From an uncultured Bacteroidales bacterium (GTDB lineage Bacteria > Bacteroidota > Bacteroidia > Bacteroidales > FEN-979), in contig CAIVAT010000070.1 of the NCBI GenBank assembly GCA_903903985.1, forward strand, positions 1-46,677: 46,677 nt of DNA, written 5' to 3'. Below are positions 1 to 7,161 of the stretch, one piece after another. Numbering within the stretch: the first letter of the stretch is position 1; each line of letters opens with the position of its first letter. A model generated the notes under the pieces. That model searched no databases, was not told the DNA's origin, and saw only the letters and a program-made list of their open reading frames with translations. The translations under genes were made by a program, and so were the position numbers.

Positions 1-2844
1 AATGGCTTTTTCTGCATAGATGTTTTGTAACGAAAAATTTATCGCTTCAATTACGAAGTGCTTTTGGTGGCTTAAGTGAATCGTGGCTTTTTGCAATTGA
101 GGCGCACCCATAACAAATTCATTGCCGGCAGGATTAACAGGATAAAAACCAAGACTTGAGAGAATGTACCAGGCCGACATCTGTCCGCAATCATCATTGC
201 CAATCATTCCATCCGGAGTATCATTGTGAAAATCATTGATAATGTGGTGAATATATTTTTGACCCGTTTTAGGCGTATTTGAATAAGCATATAAGTACGC
301 CACATGATGGCTGGGTTCATTGCCATGAGCATATTGTCCGATCATTGCTTCCTGCCCAAGATATTTGTCGGGATGAAGGGTTTCAATCGTAAAAAAATCA
401 TTAAGCTGCTTTGTAAATGCTTCATTTCCACCTAAAAGTTGTTTCATTCCATCAATATCATATTGTGCAGGCGTCCAGAAATATTGCCAGGCATTGGCCT
501 CCGTATAATCGCCGGGGTTGTTCATCGGTGAAGTCGCCATGAATGGATTAAAAGGAGTTCTCCAGTTTCCTTTGGTATCTTTTCCCCTGAACATCCTGGT
601 TCCCGGATCGAAGAGATTTTTATAATAATCTGCACGTTTATAAAACGCTTTGGCTATAGACAGATCTCCTGTTTTTTCTGCCAGTTGAGCCACACACCAA
701 TCATCATACCCACTCTCCAGGGTGCGGGAAACCGCTTCGTTATCCAATTTATCGTATGGATAAAAACCATATTGATTGTACAATGCCCAGTCTGAATTGA
801 TGTGGCTCTTTGTGGAAGTTTCTACCATTGCCTTGAGCGCCTCCTGTTTGTCAATACCAGGAAAGCCTTTGTTTATAGCAGACAGGATCATTGGAATCGC
901 ATGATTGCCGATCATACAATAATTATCTTGCCCCCAGGCGGTCCAGATAGGGAGAAATCCAGCTGCCTTGCAGTGCATCAACATTGAATTGACGATGCCG
1001 CTGATTTTCTCAGGAGCAATAATCTCTAACAAAGGAAATGCTCCGCGATACACATCCCATATTGAAAGCGTGGAGTAATATTCATTGTTTACGGCTTGTC
1101 CGATTTTATCATTTGCCCCCCGGTATTTTCCGTTAACATCGGCAATGTTGGAAGGCTGTAAAAGTAAATGATACAACGAAGTATAAAAAAGTTCCTTTTT
1201 CCTGGTGTCCGCTTCAATATCAATTCTTCCCAGGTATTCATTCCAAACAAGTTCGGCATTTCGTCTGACCTGACTGAAGTTCCAATGCGGGATTTCATGT
1301 TGCAAATTGAGTTTAGCCCCTGCTACATCCACAGTAGAGAGCGCAATCTTGGCCTGAAGGATTTTGTTTTTATTCAAGTTAAAAGACAAAATATATTTGG
1401 GGGCATTCTCCTTTTTCCCTTTTGGCAATTGTTTTAACGCTTCAAAAAGTGTGTCAAATTTTATCACAAAAAAGTATTTTCTTTCAACCCAGTTTTTTGT
1501 ATGACAATACCCTGAAATGGTTTGTTTGTCTTCCACGTTCACATCGCTGTCCAACACCAGGCTATCCGTCAGAAAACACAAGCCATGTTGCAAATCGACT
1601 AAAATTCTTGCCTGCTGCACCGGGAAAGTATATTTGTGAAAAGCGACCCTTTCCGAAGCAGTCAATTCAACTTTGACACTGTCTTTTTTAATAACGGAAT
1701 AATACCCGACCGATGCCGTTTCCGTACCTTTAAAATATGATTTCGTCAATTGTTCCTCAGATGTTTCAACATAAGGCAGGAGCAATACATCGCCCATTTC
1801 GCTGATGCCTGTTCCGCTGAAACGGGTTTGTGAAAAACCTGAAATAATACTGTCACGATACTGATATCCGCTGGTATGATTCCATCCCTGGTCACGGTTA
1901 TCCGGCCCGGGTTGCACCATTCCAAATGGCATGGATGGACCAGGAAAAGTATGTCCCGTGCCATCCGTTCCTATGAAAAGATTGACATACCGGGCATTAT
2001 TTTTGGTATTACCATTCACTTTCCCTGATGCATTGTTGCCGGCAACCGCCTGTTGATATTCCCTTATTTTTTCTGAAACCTCAACCAAAGGGGCGACCCA
2101 TATATCATTTTCGTTTGCTTTTAAATAGTTCAATAATTTTCTATGCTCTGCCTGTGAAATGTTTATAGAATGCTCGCCTCCCACACCATGAAACAGAAAT
2201 ACAAGCAGGGCGCTGTCTTCCTTTGCCTTCTTCACCTGGCCGATTAAATCATCGGCAGATTGCCCGTTCACCATAAAGGCGTTGATATTGGATAAATCGA
2301 TTTCATTGATTCTTTTGATCCCCTGGTTTACTCCACGGGCAGCGATGAAATCATTCCTGACTGAATCAACGAAAGATAACCCACCGGCTAACTTATCCCC
2401 GCAGGTATATGCAAAAGTTCTCCTGGTCTTGCCATCAATGGCGTGGAGCAGCGTATTTGCCGCCCTGATTTCATCCAGCATCCTGGTCACGGTATAGCTG
2501 TCAAGGTCATACTCCGGTTTTACCCAATCCCTCCCTTTGGATTTGCCGGTACAGGGATGAAATAACGTATGATTCCCCAATTCATGTCCATGCGCGGCGA
2601 TCGATCTCCATTCCGGCAACCTCCTGGCCAAAGAGGAAGAATTTCCGGGAATATAAAAAGTAGCCTTCAGGCCCAGCGAATCCAAAACAGGAATGACTTT
2701 ATCAAGGTGAACATTTAAACCGTCATCATAGGTCAGGACAACTGCACATCGTTTGTTGTTCCACCCTTTGATATCTTTATCCTGAGCAGCAGCCTGCGCA
2801 ATAAGGATTAAAACCAGGAGTACGGTTGTTTCTATTGTTTTCAT
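1..2844 (-). CDS. Polysaccharide deacetylase (CE4/NodB-like) fused to GH92 alpha-mannosidase, C-terminus cut by window
   Basis: The frame stays open for 948 codons from the ATG at 2844 to the window edge. A signal peptide (MKTIETTVLLVLILIAQAAA) leads into a NodB-like domain at about residues 25-270. It carries the catalytic Asp pair in TYDDG and the metal-binding motif ELGNHTLFH. From about residue 280 (YVNLFIGTDGTGHTFPG) the protein is a GH92 family glycosidase, shown by FSGTGISEMGDVLLLP, SIWDVYRGAFPLLE, GNEPSHH (the conserved catalytic Glu region) and GNDDCGQMSAWY. GH92 enzymes are calcium-dependent exo-alpha-mannosidases. The signal peptide places it in the periplasm or on the surface. GH92 proteins are usually about 750 residues, so only the last residues are missing. 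The two-domain fusion suggests coupled removal of acyl groups and mannose from one glycan. Substrate is not determinable here. Confidence 0.9.
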   Translation of the reverse strand, partial: MKTIETTVLLVLILIAQAAAQDKDIKGWNNKRCAVVLTYDDGLNVHLDKVIPVLDSLGLKATFYIPGNSSSLARRLPEWRSIAAHGHELGNHTLFHPCTGKSKGRDWVKPEYDLDSYTVTRMLDEIRAANTLLHAIDGKTRRTFAYTCGDKLAGGLSFVDSVRNDFIAARGVNQGIKRINEIDLSNINAFMVNGQSADDLIGQVKKAKEDSALLVFLFHGVGGEHSINISQAEHRKLLNYLKANENDIWVAPLVEVSEKIREYQQAVAGNNASGKVNGNTKNNARYVNLFIGTDGTGHTFPGPSMPFGMVQPGPDNRDQGWNHTSGYQYRDSIISGFSQTRFSGTGISEMGDVLLLPYVETSEEQLTKSYFKGTETASVGYYSVIKKDSVKVELTASERVAFHKYTFPVQQARILVDLQHGLCFLTDSLVLDSDVNVEDKQTISGYCHTKNWVERKYFFVIKFDTLFEALKQLPKGKKENAPKYILSFNLNKNKILQAKIALSTVDVAGAKLNLQHEIPHWNFSQVRRNAELVWNEYLGRIDIEADTRKKELFYTSLYHLLLQPSNIADVNGKYRGANDKIGQAVNNEYYSTLSIWDVYRGAFPLLEIIAPEKISGIVNSMLMHCKAAGFLPIWTAWGQDNYCMIGNHAIPMILSAINKGFPGIDKQEALKAMVETSTKSHINSDWALYNQYGFYPYDKLDNEAVSRTLESGYDDWCVAQLAEKTGDLSIAKAFYKRADYYKNLFDPGTRMFRGKDTKGNWRTPFNPFMATSPMNNPGDYTEANAWQYFWTPAQYDIDGMKQLLGGNEAFTKQLNDFFTIETLHPDKYLGQEAMIGQYAHGNEPSHHVAYLYAYSNTPKTGQKYIHHIINDFHNDTPDGMIGNDDCGQMSAWYILSSLGFYPVNPAGNEFVMGAPQLQKATIHLSHQKHFVIEAINFSLQNIYAEKAI

Positions 2845-2878
2845 GGTTCTTAATTGGTTAACTGATACGAAGTGTAGA

Positions 2879-2910
2879 CAAAAATACCTGCAAAAAGCAT
2901 TCAAAGTCAA
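2879..2910 (-). promoter_or_regulatory. Bacteroidota-type promoter for the deacetylase-GH92 gene
   Basis: On the minus strand a -33 TTG (2910-2908) is followed after 21 bases by TATTTTTG (2886-2879), which matches the -7 consensus TANNTTTG. The predicted leader to the ATG at 2844 is about 30 nt. A second -7-like TATATTTG lies at 2915-2908. Confidence 0.55.
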
Positions 2911-2928
2911 ATATATTTACCCGGAATA

Positions 2929-3921
2929 ATGCTATTTTTGCATCCAATCGCCTTTTCACAGTTAAACTTCAATCCCTTGCGTACCTTATTTATTTTTTTG
3001 CTCGCTCTTTTTGTCAGTTCACTCACGGTTTCAGGGCAACAGGATCCCTCAGTTTCCAAAAAGAAGGAACAAAAAAAGACCCAAAATCATGGCCAGAAGG
3101 AGGAAGAGGAAGATCCAAATCCGTTTCCCCTGCACAAATTTGAGTTTGGACTGAACTTTGGAGCTTATTTCGCCAATAAATATTCGGCTAATTTTTATAA
3201 TGGAAGTCCGGGGAACGTCAACAACATTAATTATATCATGTCGAATCCGACCTGGAAGAGAGCAATCAGGCAGTCACTGGGAATTGATGAATCTGACACA
3301 ATTACCCAACTCACTATTGATGGTTATCCCACCAACATGAAATACAAGGTTGCTTTTAGCGGCGGGTTATTCTTAAGGATTAATTTTAACCGCAGGAACG
3401 GCATCTTTCTTCAGGCCGACTATGCCCAGCTGAAGGCCGCCGATGTGGTGACAATGCTTGTTTATAATCCAGTCGCACCCAGTTCATTACCAGATTATCG
3501 CATGGAGCAGGTCCTTGGAACGGAAGGACGTGTAATGATCGACCTGGGATACCAGCGTTCATTCCCCCTGAAATCAAGGATCAACCTGTTCATCCAGGGC
3601 GGAGCAACCATGTGTTATACACAGGTGATCCAGTCTATTTTTGTGGTCGAAGGCAAGCAATATAACCTGGTGAATGTTTATGGCAGCCAGGGCTATCAGC
3701 CTGGGTACAACAGCCAAACCTTCAATGTCAACCAGAATGAATTTGGTTTTGGGGGCTATTTAGGCGTTGGTGCGGGCATTCCCCTTACATCCATGTTCAC
3801 CCTTGAACCCAGTTTTTTTGCACATTACTACCCCACAAACCTGGAGGGGTATCCCGGATTCAAGCCTTCATTCGGGCTCTACCTCCGTATTTTGATGTTT
3901 TTCGGCACCACAGAGGATTAG
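2929..3921 (+). CDS. Outer-membrane beta-barrel protein
   Basis: This 330-residue protein has a hydrophobic export signal (RTLFIFLLALFVSSLTVSGQ). A highly charged linker rich in Lys and Glu follows at about residues 40-65. The rest consists of alternating amphipathic strands (FEFGLNFGAYF, GGLFLRINF, GIFLQADYAQL, GFGGYLGVGAGIPL), typical of the small OmpW/PorT-like barrels of Bacteroidota. The mature protein should sit in the outer membrane. The signal is preceded by about 16 polar residues, so an in-frame TTG at 2977 is an alternative start. The gene is divergent from the GH92 gene and convergent with hgcB, whose stop lies 17 bases away. No specific function can be assigned. Confidence 0.75.
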   Translation: MLFLHPIAFSQLNFNPLRTLFIFLLALFVSSLTVSGQQDPSVSKKKEQKKTQNHGQKEEEEDPNPFPLHKFEFGLNFGAYFANKYSANFYNGSPGNVNNINYIMSNPTWKRAIRQSLGIDESDTITQLTIDGYPTNMKYKVAFSGGLFLRINFNRRNGIFLQADYAQLKAADVVTMLVYNPVAPSSLPDYRMEQVLGTEGRVMIDLGYQRSFPLKSRINLFIQGGATMCYTQVIQSIFVVEGKQYNLVNVYGSQGYQPGYNSQTFNVNQNEFGFGGYLGVGAGIPLTSMFTLEPSFFAHYYPTNLEGYPGFKPSFGLYLRILMFFGTTED

Positions 3922-3937
3922 TGCATCTGTTCATCCT

Positions 3938-4234
3938 TCAGCAACAGTTCCCCCCGGAACTGCAATCGCATGTCGGCTCCGTTCCACGAAGCAACCCATT
4001 GATGACGCCCGCGGCACAACCCACTCCCGCTTTTACGGTGATGGCCCCTTCCGGGCAATTTTTGGCACAGGCTCCGCACTCCATACAAAAATCCCTGCGA
4101 CGAATAACCGATCTCTTATTTTCCATTTCAAAAACCGCATGCGGGCAGACCATCATGCACATGCGACAGCCGTTGCATTTCGCGGTGTCAAGTTCCAGGG
4201 TTACCACGCCGGGGAGGTAGATGAAATTGTTCAT
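3938..4234 (-). CDS. hgcB: HgcB, 2[4Fe-4S] ferredoxin of mercury methylation
   Basis: This 98-residue protein begins MNNFIYLPGVVTLELD, the usual HgcB opening. It has two CX2CX2CX3C clusters (CNGCRMCMMVCP and CMECGACAKNCP), the conserved Cys in GVGCAA, and the tandem C-terminal CC preceded by a CDC and Gly-rich tail. These features separate HgcB from ordinary ferredoxins. HgcB is known to reduce the corrinoid of HgcA so that it can methylate Hg(II). The ATG at 4234 is preferred over a longer frame beginning at 4372, because the upstream residues belong to the end of hgcA. The ATG overlaps an hgcA-frame TGA as ATGA, the normal operon arrangement. The gene looks intact although its partner hgcA is broken, so it may be a recent survivor of the decaying locus. 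Confidence 0.88.
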   Translation of the reverse strand: MNNFIYLPGVVTLELDTAKCNGCRMCMMVCPHAVFEMENKRSVIRRRDFCMECGACAKNCPEGAITVKAGVGCAAGVINGLLRGTEPTCDCSSGGNCC

Positions 4235-4880
4235 ACGGCAATAAATCTGGTTAAAATCCAACCTGCCAGGCCAAGGGATAACATGCCAATCTGAACAGGC
4301 AACACCGTTTTCAATTCCTTTTGCACTCCCGAGAGAGAGGGAAAGTCTCCCGGCGCATGGAATCGGTGGCATTCAGGCCGGCATCAAGAAAAGCTTTGAT
4401 ATCACAGGCTTTTACGGGGCCGTAAACCACTGAGAAACCGGTCATTCTTTACACCTCATGCGCAGCAGCTCCGGTTGCACCGAGTTGTGGGAGTATGAGT
4501 TTACGATGATCCACCGCCTGGTCAAGGTGATGGATCCGGATGCGGCGCACCAGTTCTTTCGTGCTGAAGGTGCCTTTCCCTGCCGCACACCACACATTGA
4601 TCCCTTTTGTATCAAGGACCAGGATCATGGCGTCGAGCCCGTCCAAAGCCCTCCGAAGGTGGTTAAAACTCAGTTTATAATTACCTGTGACAAAAACATT
4701 GGAATTCCGCCCGGGGTTGCCAACTGCAAAGAGTCCGGGTAATATGCGGTAATTCATGCGGCCAACCGACCATCGCACTTTAATGGCACTCCACACATCA
4801 TGATTGCTCCAGGTTATTGAAACACGTGGCAGAACCAGGGAGTCCGGAGCGGCAAAATCACTACTAAATTCCGGAGACAT
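4231..4880 (-). pseudogene. hgcA: HgcA, corrinoid mercury methyltransferase, disrupted
   Basis: From the ATG at 4880 the frame encodes the HgcA corrinoid-binding domain, including YRILPGLFAVG, VFVTGNYKLSFNHLRRALDG and LVLDTKGINVWCAAGKGTF. The cap-helix motif NVWCAAGK lies at residues 95-102, and Cys98 would be the cobalt ligand. After HEV an in-frame TAA (4451-4449) sits where a Lys codon is expected. The same frame then continues with recognisable HgcA sequence (RMTGFSVVYGPVKACDIKAF through MRRETFPLS) until it is lost. A third frame supplies one hydrophobic helix (LPVQIGMLSLGLAGWILTRF) ending in the TGA that overlaps the hgcB start. HgcA normally carries about five membrane helices (roughly 150 residues) here, and only about 110 bases remain. 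The gene therefore shows a nonsense codon plus a deletion or frameshift. Assembly error is possible but would have to occur more than once. Confidence 0.85.
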
Positions 4881-4885
4881 GATGA

Positions 4886-5321
4886 TTACAGGGATAAAAG
4901 CAAATAAAAACCAAAAGCAACCAATGCCGTTCCTCCAAGGTATTTAATGATCGTCACCACGACAGTTAAAGTCTTTGAAATCTTTCCCAGTCCCAGACTT
5001 ACACCAACGATCATGGCAGAAAGAGGCAGTCCGAATCCACAGGCAAATGTGGTAAGCATTGTAAATCCCCACACCATTCCGCCTTTTACAAATGAGGCTG
5101 CCAATACAACAGGAAAAAACGGGTGCAGCATGAGTTGCAGGGGCAGGTTTATTGAACAGCTTCACTGCGATGATCCCCACTGCTGCAAGGATGAGCACGG
5201 TGAAAATTACCTTGATTGCCAGGTTGTTCTTTTTGGGCGGGCAACAATCTCCATCGTATCCGCAATCTTTCTGATTTTCCCGGCTGTCATCGGGTGATTA
5301 TTTATCGTTTGTATCTTTCAT
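4886..5321 (-). pseudogene. Cys-rich N-terminal membrane segment joined to C-terminal part of a CcdA/DsbD-like membrane protein, disrupted
   Basis: The probable start is ATG at 5321 (MKDTNDK), followed by an in-frame TAA at 5300-5298. The same frame then reads on through KDCGYDGDCCPPKKNN and a membrane helix (VIFTVLILAAVGIIAVKLF). At a run of six T near 5128 the frame must shift by one base to continue into PVVLAASFVKGGMVWGFTML, FACGFGLPLSAMIVGVSLG and a last helix ending in FYLLLSL. The second part resembles the C-terminal half of CcdA-type thiol/disulfide transmembrane proteins, and the first half of that family is missing. The stop (4888-4886) lies 5 bases before the hgcA start, so this was the first gene of an hgc operon. 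The family call is tentative; the frame disruption is plain. Confidence 0.6.
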
Positions 5322-5393
5322 GGCACTGCGTGTTCTTTTTCATAGTTCCTGAATGCAATCATTTTTATAATGGAGCTGAAGCACCAACTTTAT

Positions 5394-5415
5394 TATAGCG
5401 CAAATATGCGTTATA
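5394..5415. promoter_or_regulatory. Near-perfect 22-bp palindrome, candidate operator of the hgc operon
   Basis: The arms TATAGCGCA (5394-5402) and TGCGTTATA (5407-5415) are inverted repeats with one mismatch around a 4-base centre. The site lies about 70 bases upstream of the first gene of the minus-strand hgc operon. Its spacing and AT-rich outer arms fit an ArsR/SmtB-type site, and ArsR-like regulators are commonly linked to hgcAB. No regulator gene is present in the window. Confidence 0.45.
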
Positions 5416-5569
5416 TTTTTAGCCGATTATTTGTATGGCTTTTCATTTCCAGTTTTAGCCATATTAATTTTTACTCTTTCCGAGGATGATTCCTGGTAAT
5501 TCTATTCATAAGCCTGCGGGGAGCAATTTTGCCATCAGGTTCCCCCATGCTACAATAATGTAACTTTAC

Positions 5570-5577
5570 TATATTTG
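5570..5577 (+). promoter_or_regulatory. Possible -7 element for the sugar permease gene
   Basis: TATATTTG matches the Bacteroidota -7 consensus and lies 70 bases before the ATG at 5648. No convincing -33 TTG is found at the right spacing. Confidence 0.35.
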
Positions 5578-5647
5578 CCATTCAGGTAAACAAGGCACCG
5601 GATCCCCGGTCACTTCAGTGTCTAATGTGTCAAATAATAAAGTTATC

Positions 5648-6811
5648 ATGAAAAACGAAACTTCCTACTCCAAACTGCCGCCCGTTTTATTCGGGTTCTT
5701 TATCATGGGTTTTGTCGACGTGGTTGGGATTGCCACCAATTATGTCAAACAGGATTTTGCCCTGAGCGATACGCTTGCAAATCTTTTACCCATGATGGTG
5801 TTTCTTTGGTTTGCCGTATTTTCAGTTCCGACAGGACTTCTCATGAATTCGATCGGGCGGAAAAAAACAGTGGTTCTGAGCATGGCGATCACCTTTGTTG
5901 CCATGCTGGTGCCGTTGATCGCTTATCGTTTCGAGATGGTACTGGTAGCATTTGCACTTTTGGGGATCGGAAACACCATCCTGCAGGTTTCTCTGAATCC
6001 GCTGTTATCCAATGTAGTCCGGGGCGAAAGGCTCACCAGCAGCCTCACGTGGGGTCAATTCATCAAAGCCATTGCCTCCTTTCTGGGCCCGGTCATTGCG
6101 GGTTTTGCAGCTGCAACATTGGGAAACTGGAAAATGCTTTTCCCCATTTTTGCCGGAATAACGCTCTTATCAACTTTATGGCTTTATATTACAACGATTG
6201 AGGAGAACCCGTTGGAAAGGAAAACATCATCCTTTGCCTCATGTTTTGGATTGCTGAAAGATACCACCATCCTGATGTTCTTCATTGGCATCATTGCGGT
6301 AGTTGGGATTGATGTTGGTTTAAACATCACGGTGCCAAAATTCCTGATGGAGCGCTGCAATATCCTGCTCGACCAGGCAGGACTTGGCACAAGCCTTTAT
6401 TTCATTGCGCGTACAACAGGTACCTTTGTGGGCGCGATCCTCCTTGTAAGGTTTTCTGCCCGAAAATTTTTCATCATCAGCATGGTTGCCGCCATTGCAG
6501 GAATGGTGGTAATGCTCTCCATGACTAAACTGGTGGCAATCCTTGCTTTTATTTTTATTATCGGGTTCGCTGTTGCAAATGTTTTTTCCATCATTTTCTC
6601 TGCCGCGCTGCAGAAGAAACCGGAGCGTGCCAACGAAATTTCGGGGTTGATGATCATGGGTGTTGCCGGTGGCGCCATCATTCCTCCTTTGATGGGTATT
6701 GTTTCCGATAAAATGGGCCAGGGCGGTGGGTTGGCGGTGTTGCTGATTGCCATGATATACCTGTTGATCGTTGCATTAACTTTAAATAAAAATAAAACCG
6801 CCCTGCGCTAG
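5648..6811 (+). CDS. MFS sugar permease, FHS (fucose/glucose-galactose) type
   Basis: The 387-residue protein has about 12 hydrophobic helices. The MFS loop 2-3 motif appears as GLLMNSIGRKKTV, followed by a long substrate-binding helix region with NTILQVSLNPLL, typical of the FHS sugar:proton symporter group (FucP-like). It would import a monosaccharide across the inner membrane. The ATG at 5648 is preferred to an in-frame GTG 30 bases upstream because it directly precedes the cytoplasmic N-terminus and the first helix. A sugar permease close to a GH92 gene is consistent with glycan use, but the two genes are separated by the hgc locus and are not one operon. The exact sugar is unknown. Confidence 0.82.
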   Translation: MKNETSYSKLPPVLFGFFIMGFVDVVGIATNYVKQDFALSDTLANLLPMMVFLWFAVFSVPTGLLMNSIGRKKTVVLSMAITFVAMLVPLIAYRFEMVLVAFALLGIGNTILQVSLNPLLSNVVRGERLTSSLTWGQFIKAIASFLGPVIAGFAAATLGNWKMLFPIFAGITLLSTLWLYITTIEENPLERKTSSFASCFGLLKDTTILMFFIGIIAVVGIDVGLNITVPKFLMERCNILLDQAGLGTSLYFIARTTGTFVGAILLVRFSARKFFIISMVAAIAGMVVMLSMTKLVAILAFIFIIGFAVANVFSIIFSAALQKKPERANEISGLMIMGVAGGAIIPPLMGIVSDKMGQGGGLAVLLIAMIYLLIVALTLNKNKTALR

Positions 6812-7093
6812 AAAAAGAAATGGCTGAACCCATATTTCACAGAGATTAGTTCAGAAAAGTGTCCATGTAAGCAATTTACCCGTCCTTCTCCAGGCTAAAA
6901 ACACATTGGTCCCCTTTTGGATCTCCGTGCCTTCTATGTGATTATTCGTGTATCAACTTTGTTATCCAGAGTTACACAATAAGATACTGTGAACAACAAA
7001 GTTTATTAACCCTGAATAAACCTTGATTGGGAAAATATTTCTCTTCTCGTCGCATGCGTCGGGGAGTGAACTGAAACTCCCGGGTATAAAGCC
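6812..7093. other. Intergenic region without a gene
   Basis: This stretch lies between the convergent permease and cohesin-like genes. I see no coding signal. The only structured element is the hairpin immediately after it at 7094-7130. Confidence 0.6.
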
Positions 7094-7130
7094 AAAGAGG
7101 CCGTCCCGGTGATTCCGGAACAGCCCCTTT
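7094..7130 (-). terminator. Long hairpin downstream of the cohesin-like giant gene
   Basis: Two 16-base arms (7094-7109 and 7115-7130) pair completely if G-T pairs are allowed, around a 5-base loop. The hairpin begins 31 bases after the stop of the minus-strand gene ending at 7162. The following sequence is only moderately T-rich, so it may act as a terminator or an mRNA 3' end stabiliser. Confidence 0.6.
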
Positions 7131-7161
7131 TGGTAAAACACTTAAAGGTGTAAGTGGTCTC

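Noticed and set aside
4235..4372. Longer HgcB start at 4372
   Set aside because: The added residues overlap the hgcA end in another frame and are unlike HgcB; the ATG at 4234 gives the family N-terminus and an ATGA overlap.
4449..4451. TAA in hgcA as a recoded sense codon
   Set aside because: Known recoding in such corrinoid proteins uses UAG or UGA, and TAA ends normal genes throughout this window. A second frame break downstream also argues for decay.
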